Positions 32,691 to 44,895 are shown, counted from the first letter of the stretch. The stretch is 64,000 nucleotides of DNA from Panacagrimonas sp965216805 (GCF_965216805.1 NZ_CBDCGN010000003.1:1550001-1614000), one strand, 5' to 3'. A program made the numbers and translations. The notes: generated by a model not told the origin, from the letters alone.

Positions 32691-34592
32691 ATGGACGGCA
32701 GTCGCGGACAGTGGGACGTGCTGATACGCAACGCCATCGTGTTCGACGGCAGCGGTGGCGCACCGCAGCGGGTGGACGTGGCGGTGGCCGATGGCCGCGT
32801 GGCGACGATGGCCGCAGACCTGCCGGCCGCGCAGGCGCGGGAAGTGATCGATGCGCAGGGTCGTTGGCTCACGCCAGGCCTGCTCGACATTCACACCCAT
32901 TTCGATCTGGAGGTGGAGATCGAACCGGGCCTGCCCGAAGCGGTGCGGCACGGCACCACCACCGTGCTGGTCGCCAACTGCTCGCTGGGTCTGGCATACG
33001 GCAACCAGCGGCGCGACGGCGCCGATCCGGTGGTGGACTGCTTTGCGCGGGTGGAGAACGTGCCCAAGCATGTGCTGTCGCAGGTTGCGAATCAGGCGAC
33101 CTGGACCGACTCCAAGGCCTATCTGGCGCACCTGGGCGACCTGGCGCTGGGGCCCAACATCGTGCCGATGATTCCGCACTCGATGCTGCGCATCGAGGTC
33201 ATGGGTCTGCAGGCTTCGGTGACGCGCGAGCCCACGTCGGACGAACTTCAGCGCATGGGCGCGTTGCTTGAGAAGGGGATGCAGGAAGGCTACGTGGGGT
33301 TCTCCACCGATGCGCTGCCGTTTCATTTCCTGGCTAACCAGCCCAACACCCACAAGCAGATTCCGACGCAGTTTGCGCCGTTCTCGGAGCTGAAATTTCT
33401 CACCGGGATTCTGCGCAAGTGGGATCGCCTGTGGCAGGCGACGCCACCCAAGGACAGTCCCAAGCAGGTATTCCGCAATTTCTCGCTGACCTCCGGCCGC
33501 CTGCACGGCAAGCCGCTGCGCGTGGCGGCGGTGGCGGCGCTGGACCTGCACATGAACCGCTCGCTGGTGAAGCTGGCGCTGCTGATGTCGCGCATGCTTA
33601 ATTCGCGCTTCATGAACGGGCGCTTCCGCCTGCAGGCGCTGGGTGCGCCGTTCCGCACCTGGAGCGACGGCGTGATCACGCCGCTGGCCGAGGAAGTGCC
33701 CTGTCTGCGGCAGATCAACGAGCTGGACCTGGAAGATCGCGAGGGGCGCATGCGCTTGATGCACGACCCGGCCTGGGTCGCCGAATTCCGCCGCATGTGG
33801 TTTCACGGCAAGCGCGGCTTCAATCTGGCGCGACTCAAGCGCTGGCTGCGCATCGACGATAACGTGCTGTCGCGCGATCTGCGCGACATGGTCATCGACA
33901 CCTGCCCGCAGCCCGAATGGAACGGCGAGTCGCTGCAGGTGGTGATGGAACGGCTGCGTCGCTGGCAGGCCGGGGGCGAGGGCGCGCGCAGCGATGCCGA
34001 GCGCACGATGTTCGGCAGCTTCCCCAAGACCTGCGACGAGGCGGACTTCTTTCTGCACCTGCTGCGTACGTTCGACACCGGGCTGCGCTGGTGGACGGTG
34101 ACCGCCAACCGCGATCCGGCCACCGTCAAGCGCCTGCTGTTCCATCCGCTGCTGCTGCCGGGCTTCAACGACAGCGGCGCGCACCTGACCAACATGGCGT
34201 TCTACGACGTCAACCTGCGCACCTTGAAGATTGCGCAGGAAGACGGCGATGCGCAGGTGGCGCACGCAGTGCACCGGCTCACGCAAGAGCCGGCGCAGTT
34301 TCTCAACATCGACGCCGGTCGGCTGGAACCGGGTGCGCGCGCCGACCTGGTGCTGATCGACCCCGAACGCCTGCGCGCATGGAACCCGGAAGACACCTAC
34401 CGCTACCACTGGCGCGAGTGCTTTGCGCACCATCAGATCGTCAACCGCCCCGATGGCATCGTCACCGGCGTGATGATTGGTGGCCGCATGGCCTGGCAGG
34501 ACGGTGCATACCGCGCCGAGTTTGGTCAGCAGCGCTACGGCCGTGTGCTGCTGGATGCCAAACACGAAGCGGGGGAGCCGCTGGCGGCCTGA
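32691..34592 (+). CDS. D-aminoacylase-like amidohydrolase
   Basis: 633 residues, longer than typical D-aminoacylases (about 480-500). The amidohydrolase metal site appears in TPGLLDIHTHFDLEVE near residue 62, with TTTVLVANCSLGLAYG near 91, LLPGFNDSGAHLTNM near 487 (the Asp preceding SGAH) and the C-terminal GARADLVLIDPE. Members remove acyl groups from N-acyl-D-amino acids or act on cyclic amides. It is divergent from the D-amino-acid-like enzymes at 30050-32550, which supports a shared substrate class. It is cytoplasmic. Confidence 0.82.
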   Translation: MDGSRGQWDVLIRNAIVFDGSGGAPQRVDVAVADGRVATMAADLPAAQAREVIDAQGRWLTPGLLDIHTHFDLEVEIEPGLPEAVRHGTTTVLVANCSLGLAYGNQRRDGADPVVDCFARVENVPKHVLSQVANQATWTDSKAYLAHLGDLALGPNIVPMIPHSMLRIEVMGLQASVTREPTSDELQRMGALLEKGMQEGYVGFSTDALPFHFLANQPNTHKQIPTQFAPFSELKFLTGILRKWDRLWQATPPKDSPKQVFRNFSLTSGRLHGKPLRVAAVAALDLHMNRSLVKLALLMSRMLNSRFMNGRFRLQALGAPFRTWSDGVITPLAEEVPCLRQINELDLEDREGRMRLMHDPAWVAEFRRMWFHGKRGFNLARLKRWLRIDDNVLSRDLRDMVIDTCPQPEWNGESLQVVMERLRRWQAGGEGARSDAERTMFGSFPKTCDEADFFLHLLRTFDTGLRWWTVTANRDPATVKRLLFHPLLLPGFNDSGAHLTNMAFYDVNLRTLKIAQEDGDAQVAHAVHRLTQEPAQFLNIDAGRLEPGARADLVLIDPERLRAWNPEDTYRYHWRECFAHHQIVNRPDGIVTGVMIGGRMAWQDGAYRAEFGQQRYGRVLLDAKHEAGEPLAA

Positions 34593-34602
34593 TCGGAGAG
34601 CG

Positions 34603-34625
34603 GTAGCCCGGGTGAAACCCGGGTC
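34603..34625 (+). repeat. Short REP-like hairpin
   Basis: GTAGCCCGGGTGAAACCCGG and the following bases contain CCCGGGT-GAA-ACCCGGG, a perfect 7-bp stem. The leading GTAGCC matches the ends of the larger element at 60393-60478. It lies between the D-aminoacylase-like and HDOD genes. Confidence 0.65.
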
Positions 34626-34732
34626 GGATCAGGACCTCGGGCTGCGGGCCGACAAGCGACCGCTCGTCGGCGCTGCCTCAAGTGCCGCGTTCTGCGGCCG
34701 ATGGCGACGCAAGCCTCTTTGCGACGCGTCCC

Positions 34733-35572
34733 ATGCTCCAGGAAGAACGACTGTTCCGCGCGGTGGTCGATGCGCTCACGCAGGACCGGCTGACCCTGCC
34801 GACCTTGCCGGAGGTGGCGATGCGCGTGAGCCAGGCCACCCAGGACGATCGCGTCACCGCCTCGCGGCTGGCCGCCGAGATCGGACGCGATCCGGCTATC
34901 GCCGTGCGGGTGCTGCGCGTGGCCAACAGTTCGGCGTTGAATGCCGGTCGGCGCATCGACAATCTGCAGCAGGCCATCACCCGCATGGGCATGGGGCTGG
35001 TGCGCAGCCTGGTCACCGGGGTGGCGTTGGAGCAGTTGTTCTTCTCACGCTCGCCGACGCTCAAGGCGCGTCTGCGCCAGACCTGGGCGCAGAGCCTGGA
35101 GGTGGCCGCGCTGTCGCAGGTCCTGGCTTCGCACTGCACGGTACTGCGACCGGAGCTGGCCATGCTGGCCGGGCTGACCCACGAGATCGGCAGCCTGCCG
35201 GTGATCCGCCTGGCCGAAAATCTGGGCGAGGATTTGCCGGACGCCGCGGCACTGGATCGCGTCATCCGCAACTTGCAGCCGCGCGTGGGGCGCCTGGTGC
35301 TGCAGGCCTGGGATTTTCCGGAGGAATTGGTGGAAGTGCCCAGCCGCTGGATCGATTTTTCGCGCAGTCACGACGGCCCTCCGGACTTCGTGGACGTGGT
35401 GACGGTGGCGGCGCTGCAGAGTCACCAGCATCGCGAGGGCCGATTGGCGGGCATCGATCGCCAGCGGGTTCCGGCGTTTCGGAAGCTCGACATCAATCCC
35501 GAGGTCGACGTGTTCGAACTCGAAGGCTTGCAACAGGAATATCAGGAAAGTTACGCGGCGCTGACGGCATAG
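34733..35572 (+). CDS. HDOD-domain protein
   Basis: 279 residues from the ATG at 34733, preferred over a GTG at 34682 because the HDOD domain begins directly after it. Characteristic pieces are LPTLPEVAMRV near residue 21, DPAIAVRVLRVANSS near 49 and HEIGSLPVIRLAE near 140. HDOD domains resemble HD hydrolases without the full metal site and occur in signalling; no second output domain is present. It stands alone between the repeat at 34603 and the convergent S9 peptidase. Confidence 0.85.
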   Translation: MLQEERLFRAVVDALTQDRLTLPTLPEVAMRVSQATQDDRVTASRLAAEIGRDPAIAVRVLRVANSSALNAGRRIDNLQQAITRMGMGLVRSLVTGVALEQLFFSRSPTLKARLRQTWAQSLEVAALSQVLASHCTVLRPELAMLAGLTHEIGSLPVIRLAENLGEDLPDAAALDRVIRNLQPRVGRLVLQAWDFPEELVEVPSRWIDFSRSHDGPPDFVDVVTVAALQSHQHREGRLAGIDRQRVPAFRKLDINPEVDVFELEGLQQEYQESYAALTA

Positions 35573-35582
35573 CGGCTGCGGG

Positions 35583-37679
<2,097 letters not shown>

Positions 37680-37740
37680 GAGCGGTGCCACGGGACGGAC
37701 GAGGGTCATCCTAGCCATCCGCGTAGTGCTCGCAATCGGT

Positions 37741-37746
37741 TAGAAT
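37741..37746 (+). promoter_or_regulatory. Candidate -10 box of rhlE
   Basis: TAGAAT in a GGTTAGAATGCGC context, 5 of 6 consensus bases, with no clear -35 box. It implies a leader of about 150 bases before rhlE, in keeping with the long 5' regions of cold-regulated helicase genes. Confidence 0.35.
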
Positions 37747-37904
37747 GCGCGCCGTTTGACGAGGCGCTCCGGTTGCGCCCCTGCTGGCGAGAATCTCCTC
37801 CGCAGCAAACCCGTTGGCGCCATCCGGCGTCCGCCAATTTTCGAATCTGCCTGAACCGGGCTCGCGCAACTACGCGGCGTGGCGGCCTCAGGAGTGATGT
37901 TTTC

Positions 37905-39263
<1,359 letters not shown>

Positions 39264-39350
39264 GTTCACCGCCACCCGATATCCGGCGAGGGCCGGCGCG
39301 CTGGCGCGCAAGCCTTCGTCGATTACTCACTTACCCATCAGGAGAATGCA

Positions 39351-39635
39351 GTGCTACGCATCTATGCCGGCAACCTGCCCCAGGACACCACCGAAAAAGA
39401 TCTGACCGAGCTGTTTTCCACCCATGGCCGCGTGCGCTCGATCAAGCTCATGCACGATGTCTTCAGCGGCAAGTGCAAGGGCTTCGGCTTCATCGAGATG
39501 GAAGGCCACGAGGCGCGTGCAGCCATCGCCGGACTCAACGGCAAGGAATTTCGCGGCAACCTCATCCGCGTCAATGAAGAGCGCAAGGAAACCCGCGGCG
39601 GTCCCGGCGGCCGGCGTCCGGGCGGGCGTCGCTAG
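39351..39635 (+). CDS. RRM-type RNA-binding protein
   Basis: 94 residues from a GTG at 39351 with AGGAG seven bases upstream. One RNA-recognition motif: RNP2 IYAGNL at residues 4-9 and RNP1 KGFGFIEM at 43-50, followed by a Gly/Arg-rich tail (RGGPGGRRPGGRR). Bacterial glycine-rich RRM proteins are often cold-induced RNA chaperones. Its position after rhlE suggests joint expression. Confidence 0.92.
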   Translation: MLRIYAGNLPQDTTEKDLTELFSTHGRVRSIKLMHDVFSGKCKGFGFIEMEGHEARAAIAGLNGKEFRGNLIRVNEERKETRGGPGGRRPGGRR

Positions 39636-39670
39636 CCCCGTAGCGTGTAGAGCAGCGCCCAGCTTGGAAT

Positions 39671-39752
39671 GGCCATTCTGAGCGGGGCAAAGGATATTCC
39701 CGCCTGACAGTACGGCCGGGCGGGAAGACCCTTTGCTTCGCTCAGGGTGACA
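39671..39752. repeat. Imperfect-palindrome intergenic repeat
   Basis: A left arm (39671-39703, containing TTCTGAGCGGGGCAAAGG) pairs with a right arm (39717-39752, containing CCTTTGCTTCGCTCAGGGTG), with few mismatches over about 33 bases, giving a long hairpin. A related left arm lies at 23331. The right arm reaches the start of the open frame before the POT gene. Confidence 0.75.
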
Positions 39753-39790
39753 GGTCGTTTTTCGGACCGAGGCAGGTTCTCCCGAGCGCG

Positions 39791-39849
39791 ATGCTTGCAC
39801 CCAACGTGCGCGCGCCTTGATGCTTGCAGCCTCGTCACCCCGAGGCTGA
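39791..39849 (+). CDS. Two tandem upstream mini-ORFs before the POT gene
   Basis: ATG at 39791 opens a nine-codon frame (MLAPNVRAP) ending TGA at 39818-39820. This overlaps a second ATG at 39820, which opens another nine-codon frame (MLAASSPRG) ending at 39849, two bases before the GTG of the transporter. Both begin GATGCTTGCA. They could couple or gate translation of the transporter, or be chance. Confidence 0.25.
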
Positions 39850-39851
39850 CC

Positions 39852-41393
39852 GTGACCAATGCTGCCGTGGTAACCGCTCCCGGGGAGTTCCTGGGTCACC
39901 CCAAGGGCCTGTACGTCTGCTTCTTCACCGAGATGTGGGAGCGCTTCTCCTTCTACGGGATGAAGGTGCTGCTGCTGCTGTACCTCACCAAGTACCACCT
40001 GTTCAGCGACGCCGACGGCTATGACCTGCTCGGCGCTTACGCGGGCCTGGTCTACGCCATGCCGGTGCTGGGCGGGCTGATTGCCGACCGTTACCTGGGC
40101 ATGCGCAAGTCGGTGATCCTGGGCGGCGTGCTGCTGTGCGCAGGGCACCTGGGCATGGCGTTTGAAGGCGAGCAGGCGCGCATGGTGGACGGCGCGCTGG
40201 TGCAGGACGCTTTTGCGCTGCAGGTGTTCTATTTTTCGCTGGCCTTGATCGTGATGGGCGTCGGGTTTCTGAAACCCAACATCTCGACCATCGTCGGGCG
40301 CTTGTATCCCGATCACGATCCGCGCCGGGACTCGGGCTTCACGCTGTTCTACATGGGCATCAACCTGGGCGCGTTCGCCTCGGCGCTGCTGTGCGGCTGG
40401 CTGGGCGAGACCCATGGCTGGCATTACGGCTTCGGCGCTGCCGGACTGGGCATGCTGGTGGGACTGGGCGTTTTCATCTATGGACAGAAACATCTGCTGG
40501 GCCAGGCCGAGCCGCGCGATCCAGCGTTGTTGCGCCAGCGCGTGGCGGGCGCGCTGAATCGCGAGTGGTTCATCTATTTGTCGGTGGTGGGCGGCGTCTT
40601 CGTGGTGTGGGTGCTGATCCGCTTTCCGCCCGCGGTGCACTGGACCATGCATGCCGCGGCGCTGGCGCTGAGCCTGGGGATCGGCTGGTTCATGTGGAAG
40701 CACTGCACCCGGGTCGAGTCTCAGCGCATGCTGGTGCTGATCGCGTTGATCGTCTTCAGCATCGTGTTCTGGGCGCTGTACGAGCAGAGCTATGGGTCCT
40801 GGATTCTGTACTCCGACCGCGTGATGAATCGCGAAGCGTTCGGCATCGAATGGACCGCCTCGCAGCTTGCCTCGCTGGGCGCGTTCTTCATCTTCATCCT
40901 GTCGCCGATCTTCGCCTGGCTGTGGCCGCGGCTGGATCGCGCCGGGCTCAATCCGTCCACACCGGCCAAGTTCGGACTCGGTATTGCCTTTGCGGGGCTG
41001 TCCTTTGCGGTGCTGGCGGCGTCTGCGGCAGCGCCCGAGGACAATGGCAAGGCCGCGCTGTGGTGGTTCGTGGCAGCGTATTTCCTGATCGAGATTGGCG
41101 AGCTGCTGCTGTCGCCGATCGGCTTGTCTGCGGTCACGCAATTATCCGTGGCGCGCGTGGTGAGCCTGATGATGGGCGCGTGGTTCCTGGCTTCGGCCTA
41201 CGCCGAGGTGGTGGCGGCCTGGCTGGGCAAGCTGTCGTCGGTGGAACTTGATGCCACCGGTGCCTTCGATACCGCCGAAGCCCTGGACAAGTATGCCAGC
41301 TTGTTCGCCGACCTCGGCTGGATCGGGCTGGGTTGCGGTGTGTTTGTGCTGCTGCTGACGCCGTGGCTCAAGCGGGGGATCAGCTCACGCTGA
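39852..41393 (+). CDS. Proton-dependent oligopeptide (POT/PTR) transporter
   Basis: 513 residues from the GTG at 39852 (GAGG six bases upstream); the open frame before it is repeat-derived and not protein-like. The POT signature CFFTEMWERFSFYGMKVLL carries the ExxER motif near residue 25. About 12-14 membrane helices follow, with GFLKPNISTIVGRLY near residue 140. It imports di- and tripeptides with protons across the inner membrane. The S9 peptidase and the GlyGly-CTERM protease in this window could supply peptides. Length and topology are typical of the family. Confidence 0.93.
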   Translation: MTNAAVVTAPGEFLGHPKGLYVCFFTEMWERFSFYGMKVLLLLYLTKYHLFSDADGYDLLGAYAGLVYAMPVLGGLIADRYLGMRKSVILGGVLLCAGHLGMAFEGEQARMVDGALVQDAFALQVFYFSLALIVMGVGFLKPNISTIVGRLYPDHDPRRDSGFTLFYMGINLGAFASALLCGWLGETHGWHYGFGAAGLGMLVGLGVFIYGQKHLLGQAEPRDPALLRQRVAGALNREWFIYLSVVGGVFVVWVLIRFPPAVHWTMHAAALALSLGIGWFMWKHCTRVESQRMLVLIALIVFSIVFWALYEQSYGSWILYSDRVMNREAFGIEWTASQLASLGAFFIFILSPIFAWLWPRLDRAGLNPSTPAKFGLGIAFAGLSFAVLAASAAAPEDNGKAALWWFVAAYFLIEIGELLLSPIGLSAVTQLSVARVVSLMMGAWFLASAYAEVVAAWLGKLSSVELDATGAFDTAEALDKYASLFADLGWIGLGCGVFVLLLTPWLKRGISSR

Positions 41394-41419
41394 GGCGACG
41401 TGGAATCTACAATCACGCC

Positions 41420-41659
41420 ATGGCCCCCACCGTCGTCAAAGATGGCGCGTTCCGCTTGTTCTTCTTCTCGCGTGAAGAGACGCGGATTCACGTCCATGTC
41501 AGCCACGCCGACGGCGAGGCCAAGTTCTGGTTGGAGCCCATGATCTCGCTGGCGCAGAATTTCGGCCTTTCTGCACAGCAGCTTCGTCAGGCTGAAAAGT
41601 TGGTGAGAACCCATGAAACCCGCATCCGCTCGGCGTGGACCGAACACTTCGGAAGTTGA
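41420..41659 (+). CDS. DUF4160-family small protein
   Basis: 79 residues. The pattern FRLFFFSREETRIHVHVSHADGEAKFWLEP is the DUF4160 signature. These small proteins are usually encoded next to a DUF2442 protein, as here, and the pair is considered a possible toxin-antitoxin-like module without proven activity. Its 3' end overlaps the DUF2442 start by 47 bases. Confidence 0.85.
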   Translation: MAPTVVKDGAFRLFFFSREETRIHVHVSHADGEAKFWLEPMISLAQNFGLSAQQLRQAEKLVRTHETRIRSAWTEHFGS

Positions 41660-41885
41660 GGTGACGCACATCTCGAAGCACGGCATCTGGCTGTTGCTTG
41701 GAGAGCGCGAGCTGTTCATGTCGTTCGAGGACTTCCCCTGGTTCCGCGAGGCCACGGTCGGCAACATTCAGGACGTGACCTGGCCCCACCCGCGACACCT
41801 ATACTGGCCTGGCCTGGATATCGATCTTGCGGTGGAGTCGATCGAAAAGCCTGGAAATTACCCGTTGATCGCGCGCTCCAGTTAG
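41613..41885 (+). CDS. DUF2442-family protein
   Basis: 90 residues from the ATG at 41613, which gives the usual N-terminus before VEVTHISKHGIWLLL. FEDFPWFREATVGNIQDV and the C-terminal HLYWPGLDIDLAVESI are typical of DUF2442. It overlaps DUF4160 by 47 bases in another frame, so expression is tightly linked. Its TAG stop shares bases with the TAA stop of the convergent protease gene (TTAG at 41882-41885). Confidence 0.87.
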   Translation: MKPASARRGPNTSEVEVTHISKHGIWLLLGERELFMSFEDFPWFREATVGNIQDVTWPHPRHLYWPGLDIDLAVESIEKPGNYPLIARSS

Positions 41886-43357
41886 CGCTCGCTGTTGCGG
41901 AAAACGCCAACGGCGAGAAGCAGCATCAAGCTCGCGAGGCCAAGCGCGCCACCTCCGCCGCTATCGCTAACGGTGCTATTGGGTGAGCCCGGTGCGCTCG
42001 GCGGGATCGGGACGCCGCCGCCACTGCCGCCACCCGAGCCGGAACCGCCGGCATTGCGGCCCGGCACGCTGCGTACGCCGCTGTCGTTGGGGTCCAGATG
42101 CGCGTCCAGTCCGGCGTTCCAGGCCAGGTCCAGGCGGCCGAAGAAATCGTCGCCGTTGATGTTGCCACACGAGGCGTTGCCGGCCGACAGCACGCCGACC
42201 AGCGAACGATCCTGATTCCACAATCCGCCGCCGGAGGAGCCGCCTTCGGTGGTGCCCTCGGCCCAGCGTACGCGGTAGGCGTCGACGACGGTGGTGCCGG
42301 GGCTCAGGACCACCTGTTGATAGGCGCTGCCGCTGTTGTAGACGCTGATGCGCTTTTCGTCGCCGGAAGGGTGATGAATGGCCACGCCGTTCTGCGGCAA
42401 CTGCGGGGTGGCGTTGAAGCCGGTGAAGTAGGCATTGAAGCCGGCATTGGGCGCGCCATTGAGGCGCAGCAGGGTGTGATCCGAGCGCGCGTGCGAAAAC
42501 AGCCGGCTCTGTGCGCGCTGGGTCTGCGTGAACGAGCCATTGGGGGTGCCGCCGCAACTGGAGGTCTGGAAGTTGTAATAGACCATCACGTTGGAGGCGT
42601 TGGCAGCGGTGATGCCGCAGTGGGTGGCGGTGAGCAACAGCGGATCGCCGTTCTGCGCGGTGTTGTTGATCAACTGGCCCGAGCACAGGGTGATGCTGTC
42701 GCCACCCAACAGGCCGCCTCGTACCGGAATCTGCACGTGAACGACCGAGCGGATCTGGTCGCGCCAGTTGTCGCCCTGCGGGCACACCACGTCGATGTTG
42801 CAGCTGCCGGATTTAGCGGAAACGCCGCCACGTTCCAGCGCATGGACGCCGTGACCCAGGCTGCCCAGATGCAACTCCACGTTCGAACGCTGCGCCTGCG
42901 GCACCCGCAGTTCCAGTAAGGCCTCGTCGCCGGGCACCAGCGCGGTCCACAGGCCGCCGCTGTCGTTGAGGTCGGCGGCAGAATAGGGTCCTTGCACGAC
43001 CTCGCCGTCCGGACTGGACCAGCGCAGTTGCGCCCCCTCGGGCAAGGCGAGCCGATCGAAGGCTGCCACCAGCAGGGTGGCGCCGACCGACTGCACCCGC
43101 GCGCGCCACACCGCGATATCGCCCTCGACCGACCAGGCGCCGTGATCCAGGCCCAGCGATATCGGCACCGAAACCGCCAGCCGTACCGGGTCGCGCGGGC
43201 CGCGTTCGGGCAGGGCGCTGCGCACGCGTTCGAGCGCGCTGCGATCAAGCAGGTTGAGCGGCACGGCGTCGAGCAGACGCGAGGGCGAGGCCTGCGACCA
43301 CGCGCAGAACGGAGTCAGGAGCAGCGCAAGGCTGGCTAGTTGCAGAAAACGGCGCAT
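41882..43357 (-). CDS. Trypsin-like serine endopeptidase with GlyGly-CTERM tail
   Basis: 491 residues from the ATG at 43357, with a signal peptide (LQLASLALLLTPFCAWSQA). The catalytic pieces resemble lysyl endopeptidase: LLLTATHCG (His) near residue 234, a central Asp region (SDHTLLRLNG) and EGTTEGGSSGGGLWN (Ser) near 350. A Gly/Ser-rich linker (about 423-455) leads to a C-terminal GGGGALGLASLMLLLAVGVF plus basic end: the glycine pair, hydrophobic helix and basic tail of GlyGly-CTERM sorting signals processed by rhombosortase. It is therefore probably secreted by type II secretion and held or released at the surface. No rhombosortase gene lies in the window. Confidence 0.87.
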   Translation of the reverse strand: MRRFLQLASLALLLTPFCAWSQASPSRLLDAVPLNLLDRSALERVRSALPERGPRDPVRLAVSVPISLGLDHGAWSVEGDIAVWRARVQSVGATLLVAAFDRLALPEGAQLRWSSPDGEVVQGPYSAADLNDSGGLWTALVPGDEALLELRVPQAQRSNVELHLGSLGHGVHALERGGVSAKSGSCNIDVVCPQGDNWRDQIRSVVHVQIPVRGGLLGGDSITLCSGQLINNTAQNGDPLLLTATHCGITAANASNVMVYYNFQTSSCGGTPNGSFTQTQRAQSRLFSHARSDHTLLRLNGAPNAGFNAYFTGFNATPQLPQNGVAIHHPSGDEKRISVYNSGSAYQQVVLSPGTTVVDAYRVRWAEGTTEGGSSGGGLWNQDRSLVGVLSAGNASCGNINGDDFFGRLDLAWNAGLDAHLDPNDSGVRSVPGRNAGGSGSGGGSGGGVPIPPSAPGSPNSTVSDSGGGGALGLASLMLLLAVGVFRNSER

Positions 43358-43456
43358 GCCGACACCCGTCAAAAAGTGATGAATGACTATAGACGAGCAA
43401 ACTCGCGATCCGGATGCCAACGGTCGGTCGGTGCACGCCGCCGGGTCGGTCGCGCC

Positions 43457-43517
43457 TAGCCCGCATTTCTCGCGGGGGGATCGGGCGATGGCCGTATGTC
43501 GAGGACGTGCAGGCGCG
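43457..43517 (+). mobile_element. Truncated copy of the family B MITE (left end only)
   Basis: About 60 bases beginning TAGCCCGCATTTCTC match the left end of the element at 52449-52698, including GATGGCCGTA and GTCGAGGACGTGCAG. The right terminal repeat is missing or unrecognisable. It lies between the protease and tolC-like genes. Confidence 0.75.
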
Positions 43518-43548
43518 CCATGGCGCCGCGCTGAGGCGAGTGGCGCAG

Positions 43549-44880
43549 CTATCCGCCGACCACCAGCAGCGCGTCGATCTGCTCCAGATCGGTGACGTCG
43601 AGGGTGCCGGCCGCGGCCTTGAGCAGCAGTATCGACAGCAGGTAGTCGTAGCGCGCGCGCGCGTAATCGCGCTGCGCGCTGTAAAGATCGCGCTGGGCGT
43701 TGAGTACATCCACCGCGGTGCGGGTGCCGACCTCCAGCCCGGTTTCGCTGGCTTCCAGCGCGGTGGTGCTGGACAGCACCGCCTGGCGCAGCGCGCGCAC
43801 GCGCGCCGCACCGGCATTGACCGCCAGGTAGGCGTCGCGCGTGCTGCGCTCCACGCCGCGGCGAGTGAGCTGAAACAGGGATTCGAACTGCTCGTGGGTC
43901 GAGCGTGCCTGGGATACCCGCGAGCGGGTGGCCAGACCGGCGAAGATGGGCAGGCTCACTTCCACGCCGACGGTCTCGATCTCGGATTCGCCGGTGAAGC
44001 GGCCACCATCGGTTTGCAGGTCCTGGTACTGCGCCAGCGCGCCAACGCGCGGCAGGTGCCCGGCGCGCGCGATGTCGATCCCGGTGCGCGCGATTTCCGC
44101 CTGCAGGTTGGCGATCACCAGATCCAGGTTGTGGTCGCGGGCGGTATCCAGCCAGCGCTCGCTGTCGGCCGGTTCGGGCAGGCGCAGCGGAATTTCCTCC
44201 TGCAGCGGTACTTCGCGATTGGGGCCGGCGCCGGTGATCTCCCGCAGCGCCTCGCGTGCGGCGGCGAGCTGCTGTTCGGCGGTGATCTCCTGAGCCACGG
44301 TGAGGTCGAAGCGCGCCTGTGCTTCCTGCACGTCGGTGATGGCCGACAGCCCCACGTCGAAGCGGCGCTGCGCCTGTTCCAGCTGGCGCTCCACCGCAGC
44401 TTTTTCCGATTGCGAGAAGCGCAGGTTGTCGGCCGCCGACAGCGCACCGAAATAGGCCTGCGTGATGCGCAGCACCAGATCCTGTTCGGCGCGGCGGAAA
44501 TCGGCCTGTGCCAGCGCCGCCTCGTCGCCGGCCTGGTCGTAGCGCTTGAAGGCGGCCCAGTCGAACAGGGTCTGGTCCAGCCGCACCGTGAGTGCGCGTG
44601 CGGTGCTGTCGCGATCCACCCGTGCCTCGGGCTGACCAGCGAAACCTTCGGTGCCGGTTTCGCTGGAATCCTCGTAACCGTAGCTGGCATTGATCTGCGG
44701 CAGCAGCGCGGCGCGGGCCTGCGGCCGCGCCTCGATCGCGGCATCGCGCGCATGGCGCGCGGCCTGCAGACGCATGTCCTGCTGCAGCGCCAGTTCGTAG
44801 ACCCGCAGCAGTTCGTTGGCGGAGGCCACCGGCATTGCGGTGACGAGCAGGCAGGCGGCTAGGAGTCGGCGCGTGATCAT
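43549..44880 (-). CDS. TolC-family outer-membrane efflux protein
   Basis: 443 residues with a signal peptide (LLAACLLVTAMPVASA). Two internally similar halves of coiled-coil helices and beta strands are visible (LYELALQQDMRLQAARH and LDTARDHNLDLVIANL; FDVGLSAITDVQEAQ and LEVGTRTAVDVLNAQRDLY), the TolC hallmark. It forms the trimeric outer-membrane exit duct for efflux pumps and type I secretion. It follows a rhodanese gene by 15 bases on the same strand. No pump gene is adjacent. The C-terminus is short. Confidence 0.92.
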   Translation of the reverse strand: MITRRLLAACLLVTAMPVASANELLRVYELALQQDMRLQAARHARDAAIEARPQARAALLPQINASYGYEDSSETGTEGFAGQPEARVDRDSTARALTVRLDQTLFDWAAFKRYDQAGDEAALAQADFRRAEQDLVLRITQAYFGALSAADNLRFSQSEKAAVERQLEQAQRRFDVGLSAITDVQEAQARFDLTVAQEITAEQQLAAAREALREITGAGPNREVPLQEEIPLRLPEPADSERWLDTARDHNLDLVIANLQAEIARTGIDIARAGHLPRVGALAQYQDLQTDGGRFTGESEIETVGVEVSLPIFAGLATRSRVSQARSTHEQFESLFQLTRRGVERSTRDAYLAVNAGAARVRALRQAVLSSTTALEASETGLEVGTRTAVDVLNAQRDLYSAQRDYARARYDYLLSILLLKAAAGTLDVTDLEQIDALLVVGG

Positions 44881-44895
44881 GGTCGGACGAGGGGT

